NCBI GenBank assembly: GCA_038323575.1
Contig: JBBQHB010000001.1
Location: 96,537-160,536 of the forward strand
DNA from: CAINVV01 sp038323575
GTDB taxonomy: Bacteria > Bacteroidota > Bacteroidia > Bacteroidales > Prolixibacteraceae
Direction of reading: 5' to 3'
DNA: 64,000 nt
Of the stretch, positions 34,471-42,982 are shown in pieces. The notes under the pieces were generated by a model. That model saw only the letters and a program-made list of their open reading frames with translations. It ran no database searches and was not told the origin of the DNA. Each line of letters begins with the position of its first letter. Position 1 is the first letter of the stretch. Position numbers and translations under genes: made by a program.

Positions 34471-34491
34471 GAGTTATGAGTTATGAGATAT
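34471..34491. repeat. Short heptamer array after the Mrp start
   Basis: GAGTTAT, GAGTTAT, GAGATAT run with a 7-nt period just upstream (on the minus strand) of the Mrp-type gene; they belong to the same unit family as the 24.7-24.9 kb arrays. Confidence 0.6.
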
Positions 34492-34568
34492 AAGATTTGT
34501 TTACGTTAGTTCATAATTAAAGTTGCTGTAATTTAACATTCCATTTAATACTTCATTCGACTGAAAGT

Positions 34569-34895
34569 TTATCCCAGTTCTTTCATCGGGTCCCAGAAAT
34601 GTGCGGCAAAATTCACCACAACGTCATCTTCAACAATTACCCCTTCGTTTTCCAGTAACTCCTGCATGGCAGAAGGCGGGTGAAAATGGACCTTCCCCGT
34701 GAGGAGACCATTTCTGTTCACAACCCTGTGCGCCGGAACGAAAAGATCCTGACTGTGCGAAAGGTTGAGCGCCCATCCTACCACTCTGGCAGACAGACCG
34801 GTACCCAGGCAGCGCGCAATGGCCCCGTAGCTTGTGACCCTTCCGGGGGGAATCATTCGGGTGATTTCGTATACTTTGGCGTAAAAATCGTCCAT
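34569..34895 (-). CDS. Alkyltransferase-like DNA-binding protein (ATL)
   Basis: The 108-residue protein has the DNA-binding domain of O6-alkylguanine alkyltransferases (VYEITRMIPPGRVTSYGAIARCLG; ARVVGWALN) but reads PAHRVVN where the methyltransferase has PCHRV. The alkyl-accepting Cys is Ala, so it cannot repair by direct transfer. ATL proteins bind alkylated guanine and pass it to nucleotide excision repair. Most known ATLs have Trp at this position; Ala is a less common variant. It stands alone between the Mrp-type and trmB genes. Confidence 0.85.
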   Translation of the reverse strand: MDDFYAKVYEITRMIPPGRVTSYGAIARCLGTGLSARVVGWALNLSHSQDLFVPAHRVVNRNGLLTGKVHFHPPSAMQELLENEGVIVEDDVVVNFAAHFWDPMKELG

Positions 34896-35031
34896 CTATT
34901 CCTAATTTATAACTAATCCGATGGTAGTATGCTTCAGACCAAAACTTCACATTTTTCAGCCAATGAAGAATTTTCACCTTGTCGAATACTCAAATCATCC
35001 TAATCTGTCTTCCAAGTTCCCAATTCTTCCC

Positions 35032-35087
35032 GTCATCAAGTCGTCAAGTCGTCCGGTCTTTCTGTCTTTAGGTCACTCCGTCATTCC
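35032..35087. repeat. Octamer array encoding the end of trmB
   Basis: Seven consecutive 8-nt units all begin GTC: GTCATCAA, GTCGTCAA, GTCGTCCG, GTCTTTCT, GTCTTTAG, GTCACTCC, GTCATTCC. The trmB stop codon (35068-35070) lies inside, and units upstream of it encode the last residues (about NDGVT). Confidence 0.72.
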
Positions 35088-35832
35088 TCACAACAACACT
35101 TCGCCGGTCTCTGCCAAAGCTGCGGTATTCATCCCATTCAATCTCAATATCAGGTTCCTGCAGGTTATCAGCATGCGGGATAAATTTCAAATATTTGATC
35201 TTGATTCCCCGGCTGAGCCACTGCTGTTCGTAGAATGTTTTGATTCCAAGGATTTCATTGGCGAAGGCAGAGGCATAAAGATCATCCGTTTCGGTTTCCA
35301 CCGGGAAGTTGTTCAGATGAACCAATGCTGATGTATATTGATAAAGGAAATTGCTGTCCGTTTTGAGGTGTATCACTCCGCCCGGTTTCATTATTTTTCC
35401 GTAATGGGAAAGAAGTTTTGTGGAAGTAAGGCGTTTGCGCGGCTTTTTCATCTGCGGATCGGGGAAAGTAATCCAGATTTCACTTACCTCACCTGCAGCA
35501 AAAAAAGAGGGCAGCAATTCAACATATGTCCGCAAAAAAGCGGCGTTCTTCAATCCCTTACCGAAGGCAGATGTTGCCCCGGTCCAGATTCTGGATCCTT
35601 TGATATCGACGCCAATAAAATTCTTATCAGGATAATTTTCGGCCAGACCGACCGTATACTCCCCTTTGCCGCAACCCAGTTCCAGCACAATCGGATGGTC
35701 ATTCCCGAAAAACCGGCTGCCCCAGTTTCCCCGCAGCAACCAGGGACCATTCATGAGTTCGGCGTAAGAAACTTCCACCACGTTGGGAAGGACTTTTATT
35801 TCCGCAAATTTCGAGAGCTTATTCTTGCTCAT
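35068..35832 (-). CDS. trmB: tRNA (guanine-N7)-methyltransferase
   Basis: TrmB methylates G46 in the variable loop of tRNA with SAM. The protein (about 254 residues from ATG 35832; a TTG start 12 nt upstream is less likely) shows VLELGCGKGEYTVGLAENYPDKNFIGVDIKGSRIW, the SAM-binding block, and IWITFPDPQMKKPRKRLTS with the catalytic acidic residue, then GGVIHLKTDS. The C-terminus VVVRNDGVT is encoded by an octamer repeat and is likely not conserved. Confidence 0.93.
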   Translation of the reverse strand: MSKNKLSKFAEIKVLPNVVEVSYAELMNGPWLLRGNWGSRFFGNDHPIVLELGCGKGEYTVGLAENYPDKNFIGVDIKGSRIWTGATSAFGKGLKNAAFLRTYVELLPSFFAAGEVSEIWITFPDPQMKKPRKRLTSTKLLSHYGKIMKPGGVIHLKTDSNFLYQYTSALVHLNNFPVETETDDLYASAFANEILGIKTFYEQQWLSRGIKIKYLKFIPHADNLQEPDIEIEWDEYRSFGRDRRSVVVRNDGVT

Positions 35833-35864
35833 CTTTTGCTGCAATAATTGAGCAGACAGTTACA

Positions 35865-35947
35865 AAAGGACAAAGGATAAAGGATAAAGTAAAAACGCTA
35901 CGATCCTGATTCCTTGACATCTCATGTCTCATATCTTATATCTCTTT
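35865..35947. repeat. Two heptamer arrays between gldH and trmB
   Basis: AAAGGAC, AAAGGAT, AAAGGAT at 35865-35885 belong to the family seen at 11.6 and 20.8 kb. TCTCATG, TCTCATA, TCTTATA, TCTCTTT at 35920-35947 run directly up to the gldH stop codon (35948-35950). Confidence 0.72.
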
Positions 35948-36442
35948 TTAGTTGCTTTTCTCCAGGGTAATTCCAAAATCGCGAATCCCTTTCAATATTC
36001 CGTCTTCGTTCCGCATACCCTGCCTTACCTCAAAACGGTAGTAACCGGCAGCAGGGAAAAATGTGGTTTGCTTATAGGGGTATTTCATGTCGTAAAGGTC
36101 TCCAAGCCCATATCCAAGCCATTTCCCATCCGGATTTGCCAGCAACAATTCAATTGTATCGTTGATGACTTGTCCTTTGGGAGGAATGATTTTGACAAAC
36201 AACCAAAGATTGCTGAACCCATATCTCCCTTCGTTCCTGACATTTAAAAACAGGTTGTACAATTTGGTTGAATCAGGAACCGTCATGTCGAACCTCAGGA
36301 TGGAGTCCTGATGCCATTTTGATCCCTGCAACGCCCTGTAGTTGCTGTAAACGAGCTTGTTGTTGCAAGAGAACAGCAAAATCACTCCAATAATAAGGAG
36401 CCCGGCTGCTTTAATCGGTAGGAATATCCTGGGTTGGCTCAT
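35948..36442 (-). CDS. gldH: GldH family lipoprotein
   Basis: The 164-residue lipoprotein has a signal peptide with lipobox LLFSC (FLPIKAAGLLIIGVILLFSC) and the GldH pattern: NNKLVYSNYRALQGSKWHQDSILRFDM, TKLYNLFLNVRNEGRYGFSNLWLFV and YYRFEVRQGMRNEDGILKGIRDFGITLEK. In F. johnsoniae GldH is needed for gliding; related proteins exist in non-gliding T9SS bacteria. Its start lies inside the 3' end of ricT (32-nt overlap), so it is co-transcribed with holB-ricT, an order I know from other Bacteroidota. Confidence 0.88.
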   Translation of the reverse strand: MSQPRIFLPIKAAGLLIIGVILLFSCNNKLVYSNYRALQGSKWHQDSILRFDMTVPDSTKLYNLFLNVRNEGRYGFSNLWLFVKIIPPKGQVINDTIELLLANPDGKWLGYGLGDLYDMKYPYKQTTFFPAAGYYRFEVRQGMRNEDGILKGIRDFGITLEKSN

Positions 36443-37604
36443 GAGTGGAATTAGAAGTATTTTTACGGGTCAGAATAGGCTTGTGACGTTTCTTCCTCCT
36501 CGGTTTATTCGCACCTTGATCAAACCTGTCGAGGCTCTCCTGCCCGACAGAATTCTGGTAAGTTGGGGCTGCATCTTCCGAAATTTCAATGATATCACCT
36601 GTCAGGTCAGGAATTTTCTTTCCGCTCCTGTTAAGCCGGAGGATTTCCTTCACCTTGTCGACAGAAACACCGATGACGCCGCCGCCCTGGTAATTCTCAC
36701 GGACATACCAAAAGACGCCTTTGAAAATATCTGCTTTGAGGTAGTTAAAATTTCCCTTCTCGGTTTCGATCTGCACATTGGTCGGCGGGAAATCTATCTG
36801 CGCATCAATGTAGCAATCCAGTTCATAGTTCAGGCAGCATTTCAGTTTGCTGCACTGGCCGGCAAGTTTCTGCGGGTTCAGGGAGATCTCCTGGTACCTT
36901 GCCGCATTGGTTGTTACCGATACAAAGTTGGAAATCCATGAACTGCAGCACAGTTCCCTTCCGCAGGGACCAATCCCGCCGATTCTGCCTGCCTCCTGGC
37001 GTGCGCCGATCTGACGCATCTCAATCCTGATCCGGAAGGTATCGGCATACACTTTGATGAGCTGCCTAAAATCAACACGCTCATCTGCAATATAATAAAA
37101 GATGGCTTTGGTCTTGTCCCCCTGGAATTCGACATCGCCGATCTTCATGTTCAACCGCAGGTCTTCGGCAATTTTACGGGCCTTCAGCATGGTCTCATGC
37201 TCGAGGTGAGTGGCTTCCTCCCACTTTTGTATATCGACAGGTTTGGCCAGCCGGTATATTTTGCGGAGTTCACCATCCACGAAAGTGGGCTTGTGCCTTT
37301 TCATCTGTTTGAGCACGAGATCCCCGGTGAGGGATACAATTCCTATATCATGACCGGGACTGGCCTCAACGGCAACAATATCTCCCGGCTTCAGGGGCAG
37401 GTCATTGACGTTCGAATAATAATCTTTACGGGTGTTTTTGAAACGTATCTCTACTATATCGTTCGGATTGATTGTATTGGGAACATCGTGAAGCCAGTTG
37501 TAAACATTTAATTTGATACAGCTTCGTGAATGCATCGTAACCGGGCACCCGCGTACTGCTTTGTGTATAGGGTTCATCTGTAAATCATTTGTTTTAGAGG
37601 CCAT
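36411..37604 (-). CDS. ricT: PSP1/RicT-type regulatory protein
   Basis: The 397-residue protein has the PSP1 C-terminal domain: VDFRQLIKVYADTFRIRIEMRQIGARQEAGRIGGIGPCGRELCCSSWI and LAGQCSKLKCCLNYELDCYID. The Cys cluster (CGRELCC, CSKLKCC) matches RicT, part of the RicAFT (YaaT-YlbF-YmcA) Fe-S complex that in Bacillus affects RNase Y and sporulation. The N-terminal 60 residues and C-terminal 70 residues (DRFDQGANKPRRKKRHKP) are lineage-specific. No RicA/RicF partners are in the window. It lies 79 nt downstream of holB and overlaps gldH by 32 nt. Confidence 0.88.
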   Translation of the reverse strand: MASKTNDLQMNPIHKAVRGCPVTMHSRSCIKLNVYNWLHDVPNTINPNDIVEIRFKNTRKDYYSNVNDLPLKPGDIVAVEASPGHDIGIVSLTGDLVLKQMKRHKPTFVDGELRKIYRLAKPVDIQKWEEATHLEHETMLKARKIAEDLRLNMKIGDVEFQGDKTKAIFYYIADERVDFRQLIKVYADTFRIRIEMRQIGARQEAGRIGGIGPCGRELCCSSWISNFVSVTTNAARYQEISLNPQKLAGQCSKLKCCLNYELDCYIDAQIDFPPTNVQIETEKGNFNYLKADIFKGVFWYVRENYQGGGVIGVSVDKVKEILRLNRSGKKIPDLTGDIIEISEDAAPTYQNSVGQESLDRFDQGANKPRRKKRHKPILTRKNTSNSTHEPTQDIPTD

Positions 37605-37683
37605 GGAATTCGCCCCGACTCACCGGGACTCATTTCATTTTATATATCTCGTTTGCACAAAAATAATGAATTTAAACGGAGCA

Positions 37684-38808
37684 TCAAAGCCTGATCAGCT
37701 TGGATACTTTGATCGCCATATCGGTGAATACGGCTTTGGCATTCCCGTTGGAAGCAATGTCCCTGAGCGACTTTTCAAATTCGGCAAACAGGAGGATCAC
37801 ATTTTTTTCCTGAATGAAGGGTGCGAATTTAGCCGCAAATTTTTCTTCATTATCATCCATGGTTACCAAAGCAGGCTGCTGAAAATTAGACATGAAATTT
37901 TCACGGGTAAACTCGCTGCAATACCTGAGGAAACTGAGCTGCCTGACTCTGCCTATCACCGACAGGTCGTCCGACCAGGCCAACAGTTCACTTAAATTTC
38001 GTCCGTATCCGGATCTCATCAGGGAAGTATATTGCCGGTGGTTGTATTTTCTGACTTCGTCTTCCAATAACAACTCCTCTGCCAGGTTATAGTTTCCATT
38101 GGCTATCCTGGCAACAATGGCCGGATTATTTTCACCGAGTGAGGTATGGACGGATAGTCTGCCGGCCAGATCATTCTCACCTATTTTGGGAAGCCGGATG
38201 GTTTGGCATCTGGAACGAATCGTGCCCAGCAACCTTTGTTCTTCCTCCGTAACCAATACAAAGATGGTATTGGAAGGAGGCTCTTCAAGTATCTTCAGGA
38301 TTTTGTTGGCACAGGTCGGATTCATCGTTTCCGGAAGCCATATCAGTGATACCTTGAAGTCGGCTTCGTAAGATTTCTTGTTCAGCTTTTGTATGATATC
38401 GGCGGCTTCATCCACGTAGATCATCCCTTGCTTGTTTTCCTCGGCAATGAGCTGGTTCCACCGCTCATAAACCGGATAGGGGTTCGCAATAAAATATTCC
38501 CTCCATTTTGCGAGGTAATCGGTGCTTGTAGGTTTGGAGATCGAAGAAGTTTTGACGACCGGAAATGTAAAATGCAAATCGGGATGAATCAATTTCCTGT
38601 ATTTGAGGCAGGAACTGCAAATTCCGCAGGAATCGTCCTCAGTTTTGTTTTTGCAGTTCAGGTAGGTGGCAAAGGCCAGGGCCAGGGCCAATTTCCCGTT
38701 CCCGGGAGGACCAATCAGCAGAATCGCGTGAGGGACACGTTGTTCCTGCACCAGCTGAATCAACAGTTCTTTTGTCGGACGTTGCCCGATAACTTCCTTA
38801 AATTGCAT
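37684..38808 (-). CDS. holB: DNA polymerase III subunit delta'
   Basis: The 374-residue clamp-loader subunit has an N-terminal MQFKEVIGQRPTKELLIQLV, a P-loop-like GPPGNGKLALALAFATYLNC, a zinc site (C-rich NCKNKTEDDSCGICSSCLKY) and ILKILEEPPSNTIFVLVTE, with an SRC motif (IRSRCQTIRL). It loads the sliding clamp together with gamma/tau and delta. First gene of holB-ricT-gldH on the minus strand, divergent from pgk. Confidence 0.92.
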   Translation of the reverse strand: MQFKEVIGQRPTKELLIQLVQEQRVPHAILLIGPPGNGKLALALAFATYLNCKNKTEDDSCGICSSCLKYRKLIHPDLHFTFPVVKTSSISKPTSTDYLAKWREYFIANPYPVYERWNQLIAEENKQGMIYVDEAADIIQKLNKKSYEADFKVSLIWLPETMNPTCANKILKILEEPPSNTIFVLVTEEEQRLLGTIRSRCQTIRLPKIGENDLAGRLSVHTSLGENNPAIVARIANGNYNLAEELLLEDEVRKYNHRQYTSLMRSGYGRNLSELLAWSDDLSVIGRVRQLSFLRYCSEFTRENFMSNFQQPALVTMDDNEEKFAAKFAPFIQEKNVILLFAEFEKSLRDIASNGNAKAVFTDMAIKVSKLIRL

Positions 38809-38955
38809 AGATCATCCGGAGCAAAGATTTGAACCTGTTTTGCCCACTTCCCAAAAGTAAAAAAAAAAGGGTATACAGGGTCATCATCTGAATTGCCTGT
38901 TTCGAATTAGTAATAAATTAACACTGAAAAAGAGGCTTATCAAACAGATATCCAC

Positions 38956-38963
38956 TATCTTTG
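38956..38963 (+). promoter_or_regulatory. -7 element before pgk
   Basis: TATCTTTG is a perfect TAnnTTTG 30 nt before the pgk ATG. No clear TTG is present at -33. Confidence 0.4.
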
Positions 38964-38992
38964 ATCTTCCTAAAAAATTAAATTACAACGAT

Positions 38993-40186
38993 ATGCAGAC
39001 GATTGAAACTTATGACTTTTCAGGCAAAAAGGCCTTAATCAGAGTTGACTTCAATGTTCCGCTCAACGAACAATTCGAAATTACCGACGATACCCGCATG
39101 ACTGCCGCTTTACCAACCATCAATGCCATCCTGGGAAAAGGCGGTGCAGTGATCATCATGTCACACCTTGGTCGTCCGAAAAAAGGTCCCGAAGACAAAT
39201 TTTCAATGAAACACCTGGTGCCGCACCTGAGCAGTCTTCTGGGAGGCAAAGCCGTTAAAATGGCTCCGGACTGTATCGGAGATGCTACGAAAGCGATGGC
39301 TGCGGAACTTAAGGCCGGCGAAGTCCTTGTCCTTGAGAACCTTCGTTTTCATCCTGAAGAAGAAGCCGGCGACGAAGAATTTGCCCGCCAGCTTTCCGAA
39401 CTGGGCGATGTCTGGGTCAACGATGCATTCGGTACCGCACACCGTGCACACGCCTCTACCGCTGTAATCGCCAAATTTTTCCCGCACGACAAACTGTTTG
39501 GCATGCTGGTTGCCAGCGAGGTCGCCAGTCTCGACAAAGTGCTGAAAGCACCTGAGCGTCCATTTACAGCCATTATGGGAGGTTCAAAAGTATCTTCCAA
39601 AATCACCATCATCGAAAACCTGCTCAACTCGGTCGATCACCTGATCATCGGAGGCGGAATGACTTATACCTTTGTAAAGGCACAGGGAGGAAAAATCGGC
39701 GGTTCAATCTGTGAGGATGATTACCTTGAACTGGCCAGAGAACTGCTGATTAAGGCAAAAGCAAAAGGAGTACAGTTTCACTTTGCAGTGGATGTTGTTG
39801 AAGCGGATGCTTTCGCCGAAACAGCCAACACAAAAGTGGTATCCTCTTATGCGATAGACGACAACTGGTCGGGTCTGGATGTTGGTCCTGAGACCATCAA
39901 AAACTTCAGCAAAGTTATCGGAGCATCCAAAACGATCCTCTGGAACGGTCCCGTAGGTGTTTTTGAGATGGAGAAATTTGCTGTCGGCACAAAGGCAATC
40001 GGGGCTGCCATCGTAAAAGCAACTGAAAACGGCGCATTCTCACTTGTTGGCGGCGGCGACTCAGTGGCTGCGGTCAACCAGTTCGGGATTGCAGACAAAA
40101 TGTCTTACATTTCCACAGCAGGCGGCGCCATGCTTGAATACCTCGAAGGACGCGTTCTCCCGGGTATTGCTGCAGTACAGGAATAA
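38993..40186 (+). CDS. pgk: Phosphoglycerate kinase
   Basis: PGK catalyses ATP formation from 1,3-bisphosphoglycerate in glycolysis. The 397-residue protein contains the PGK signature KALIRVDFNVPLN, the substrate residues MSHLGRPKKG and LENLRFHPEEE, VNDAFGTAHRAHAS, the hinge and nucleotide region IMGGSKVSSKI, LIIGGGMTYTF, TILWNGPVGVFE and FSLVGGGDSVAAV. It is followed after 2 nt by the lipid kinase gene, so the two are co-transcribed. Confidence 0.98.
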   Translation: MQTIETYDFSGKKALIRVDFNVPLNEQFEITDDTRMTAALPTINAILGKGGAVIIMSHLGRPKKGPEDKFSMKHLVPHLSSLLGGKAVKMAPDCIGDATKAMAAELKAGEVLVLENLRFHPEEEAGDEEFARQLSELGDVWVNDAFGTAHRAHASTAVIAKFFPHDKLFGMLVASEVASLDKVLKAPERPFTAIMGGSKVSSKITIIENLLNSVDHLIIGGGMTYTFVKAQGGKIGGSICEDDYLELARELLIKAKAKGVQFHFAVDVVEADAFAETANTKVVSSYAIDDNWSGLDVGPETIKNFSKVIGASKTILWNGPVGVFEMEKFAVGTKAIGAAIVKATENGAFSLVGGGDSVAAVNQFGIADKMSYISTAGGAMLEYLEGRVLPGIAAVQE

Positions 40187-40188
40187 CT

Positions 40189-41169
40189 ATGAGGATGCCA
40201 GAAAAATCGGGAATCCTGTGGCAGGTCATTCTGAACCCGCACGCCGGTGGAGGGAAAGGAGCACATGACCAAAAAATCATTGAACAACTGCTGAAAAAAT
40301 CGGACATCCAATACCAGCTGTCGATTTCCCAATTTCCGCGTCATACCATCGAAATTGCAAAAGAGCTGGTCGACAAAGGGGCAACCCACATCATCGTTGC
40401 CGGCGGAGATGGCACCCTGAACGAGGTGGTCAACGGCATTTTCCTGGCAGATGAACAAACAACCGAAGAAATCACCCTCGGAATGCTCCCCGTCGGGACC
40501 GGTAACGATTGGATCAAAACATTCGGCATACCAGATCATTACCAAAGAGCAATTGACATCATCCTTGCGAACAAAACCGTGAAACAGGATGTAGGCGAAA
40601 TAACCTGCCTAATGGATGGTCAGACCAGCAAGCGGTACTTCGTGAATATTGCAGGCTTCGGTTTTGATGCACTGGTGGCAAAAAATGCCAATGATCTGAA
40701 ATTAAAAGGAATAACCGGAATCAGGGTATATATTCAAAGTTTGCTTTCGGGGTATCTGAACTACAAAAGCCGTAACACACAGCTTATCATTGAAGGGGCA
40801 AACTTGGAAATCAACCTTTTCAGTGCCAGTATTGGAATCGGCAAATTCAACGGAGGCGGCATGATGCAGGTGCCGGAGGCCAACCCGCTGCAGGGACTTT
40901 TTCATATCACAGTGATCCGCAAAATCGGGATCTGGGGAATTCTGACCAACTTCAAGGGTCTCTATTCCGGCGCCTTTATCCACGACAAAAGGGTATCCAC
41001 CCACGCAGGAAAAGATATCCGGATCTTTTCAGATGTTGCCTTACCGGGTGAAGCCGATGGCGAAACGCTCGGCAACGGCACTTTTACCATCGGGATCATC
41101 GCCCAAAGGCTAAAGGTGATTTACGGATCAGATAAATTTCCGAGAATCGTTACACCGGGAATTGAGTAG
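40189..41169 (+). CDS. Diacylglycerol kinase-family lipid kinase (DgkB/YegS type)
   Basis: The 326-residue protein has the DAGK catalytic pattern: LNPHAGGGKGAHD near the N-terminus, HIIVAGGDGTLNEVVNGIF (GGDGT) and LGMLPVGTGNDWIKTFGI, then a beta-sandwich C-domain with GFGFDALVA and LPGEADGETLGN. Substrate could be diacylglycerol, a sphingoid base or another lipid; Bacteroidota use such kinases for phospholipid recycling and sphingolipids. A link to pgk is positional only. Confidence 0.9.
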   Translation: MRMPEKSGILWQVILNPHAGGGKGAHDQKIIEQLLKKSDIQYQLSISQFPRHTIEIAKELVDKGATHIIVAGGDGTLNEVVNGIFLADEQTTEEITLGMLPVGTGNDWIKTFGIPDHYQRAIDIILANKTVKQDVGEITCLMDGQTSKRYFVNIAGFGFDALVAKNANDLKLKGITGIRVYIQSLLSGYLNYKSRNTQLIIEGANLEINLFSASIGIGKFNGGGMMQVPEANPLQGLFHITVIRKIGIWGILTNFKGLYSGAFIHDKRVSTHAGKDIRIFSDVALPGEADGETLGNGTFTIGIIAQRLKVIYGSDKFPRIVTPGIE

Positions 41170-41187
41170 CAGGTTAATTATTAATCC

Positions 41188-41209
41188 GGATTATTCGATT
41201 GAATAATCC
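41188..41209. terminator. Small hairpin between the lipid kinase and SIMPL genes
   Basis: GGATTATTC and GAATAATCC form a 9-bp stem with a GATT loop. It overlaps the stop codon of the minus-strand SIMPL gene (41191-41193). The stem is AT-rich, so confidence in termination is modest. Confidence 0.4.
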
Positions 41210-41943
41210 ACACTGACAACCACTCTTACTTTTTTCATCAGGTCATTTACCCCTGCAGCATATCCTCCCTCGGCCCTTCCGGAAAGAGACTCATCCCTGT
41301 CAAGAATAGTGAACAAGCCTTGGTTTGCCTTTTTTAGCTTTCCGATTTTGGTATTACTTTCATTGGCAAACTGTACAGCCGCATTCTTTGCGTTTCCTGT
41401 AGCATCAGTCAACATTTCAGGTTTAATTTCATTCAGTTTGGTATAATAATACCGTACTGCCCCCATGTATTCATTTCTATCACTAATTATCACGCCTCGC
41501 CTAAGTAATTCACCTGTCATCCTGCTGACTTTCTCTACGTTATCCACCTGGTTGCTTCGTACCTGAATAACATTAACAATTATAAACCTGAATGAGTTTG
41601 CTGCATCCCTGGGGATATATTCCTGTGCCTGTTTATCATTAACAATCAAATCTTTCTGAATGATTTCATCAGGTTTAAAACCATTCTCGGAAAGGAAAGT
41701 GATAACTTTTATCCTTACCTCCTCGTTTGCTTTACTGCCCGCAGTCAAATCATTGTCGGCAACGCGCGTTTTAATCGTCCAGACTGCAAGGTCTGATTTA
41801 ACCTCCCTTTCGGAGAAACCTTTCACGGATATTGACCTGTCCTCTTTTTTGAAGCGCTCAATTGCCCGACCAAGAATCAATCCGTTGACTGCCAAACCGG
41901 CAAAAACTGCGATAAGGATAAAGGCGGCGACTTTGTTATTCAT
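41191..41943 (-). CDS. SIMPL domain (DUF541) protein
   Basis: The 250-residue protein has a single N-terminal membrane helix (AAFILIAVFAGLAVNGLILG) and a SIMPL/DUF541 domain: SISVKGFSEREVKSDLAVWTIK, AQEYIPRDAANSFRFIIVNVIQVRSNQVDNV, YYYTKLNEIKPEMLTDATGNAKNAAVQFA and VRVVVSVDYSIE. SIMPL proteins are periplasmic or membrane proteins, often oligomeric, some linked to oxidative stress or surface biogenesis; exact function is unknown. It follows the dinD-like gene by 8 nt. Confidence 0.88.
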   Translation of the reverse strand: MNNKVAAFILIAVFAGLAVNGLILGRAIERFKKEDRSISVKGFSEREVKSDLAVWTIKTRVADNDLTAGSKANEEVRIKVITFLSENGFKPDEIIQKDLIVNDKQAQEYIPRDAANSFRFIIVNVIQVRSNQVDNVEKVSRMTGELLRRGVIISDRNEYMGAVRYYYTKLNEIKPEMLTDATGNAKNAAVQFANESNTKIGKLKKANQGLFTILDRDESLSGRAEGGYAAGVNDLMKKVRVVVSVDYSIE

Positions 41944-41951
41944 GGTTTCAA

Positions 41952-42800
41952 CTATTTTTGGTTTTGAATCTTTTTGCCATTCAATAATATCTTCTTTTCT
42001 TCACTGTTTAACCGTCTTTTAACTTTTCCGGTATCTTCGGACGGAGGAAGGGATTCCGGCTTCACACCTCTTTCTATCAGCATATTTCGCACGGCCGAAT
42101 TGTTGTCAACGTGTTCTTTTTCAATTGGATTCACCCCTTTTAAATCTTTCTCAACGACATTGTGACTCGTCAGTTCAGTTGCAAAATCCTTGGCTTTTAT
42201 GGTAAGTGTCGGTAAGAAATCAGCCAAAGGTTTTCGTTCTGAAATTCCCAGTTTCCTCTTCATTTCCAATGTTGTATAACCTCCGAATAGTGCTTTATCC
42301 CCTTGGGAGCGGATGATTGCAAAACCCTTGTCGTCAACACCACGCTCATAGATAATGGTTGAAAGATTTTTCTCTGATCGTGATAGTTTTTCACGAGCTG
42401 TAATTCGTTCGACATCAAGTAACCGAAGTTCAATAATCTCTTGTTTTCTTGTCTGTACCGCAAAATAAGTCTGGGCGAAGGCAATCTCAACTTTTGCAGG
42501 ATCTCCGTTCTGTGCAATTAAATAACATGCATACCTTGAAAGCGCCATATCCTGAATCTCTCTTTCAGCACCGCTGCCCAACTGGACCATTTTCCCGACG
42601 TCGGCAAAATGGTTGAAGATACCTTCACCGCTGCTAATACAGGCTTCCTTGGCTTTTTCGATTACTTTGACAAAATTATCCCATTTGGTATACCCCAGAA
42701 TTTCCTGTAATTCTCTGGCGCTCCAGCACTCAACTCCTTTATACTCATAAGCGGCTCCTTCGAATTCTTCAAACAGCAGCTGAATTTGTTCTTTTTTCAT
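41952..42800 (-). CDS. dinD: DinD-like DNA damage-inducible protein
   Basis: The 282-residue protein matches DinD: FEEFEGAAYEYKGVECWSARELQEILGYTKWDNFVKVIEKAKEAC (a BRO-N-like DNA-binding region), DMALSRYACYLIAQNGDPAKVEIAFAQTYFAVQTRKQE and the KalA-type C-domain (SERKPLADFLPTLTIKAKDFATELTSHNVVEKDLKG). E. coli DinD is SOS-induced and inhibits RecA strand exchange. No SOS box is evident, but Bacteroidota LexA sites are not reliably recognised by eye. DinD genes move horizontally and often sit in accessory regions. It is paired with the SIMPL gene. Confidence 0.9.
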   Translation of the reverse strand: MKKEQIQLLFEEFEGAAYEYKGVECWSARELQEILGYTKWDNFVKVIEKAKEACISSGEGIFNHFADVGKMVQLGSGAEREIQDMALSRYACYLIAQNGDPAKVEIAFAQTYFAVQTRKQEIIELRLLDVERITAREKLSRSEKNLSTIIYERGVDDKGFAIIRSQGDKALFGGYTTLEMKRKLGISERKPLADFLPTLTIKAKDFATELTSHNVVEKDLKGVNPIEKEHVDNNSAVRNMLIERGVKPESLPPSEDTGKVKRRLNSEEKKILLNGKKIQNQK

Positions 42801-42982
42801 TGGTCATTTATTGCTTTTTTCGTGGCAGCATATCAAATAGTACACAATTCCCAAAATATTAACGCGAAGTCCAGAACAGATTGAAAGCGTTACTAACTAA
42901 GGCCAGAGGCTTCCTAATAAAGTTAACCCAATTTTTCCAATTTTCAAAATCAATAAGGAGCATTAGGGAGCAAAGAATGAAT

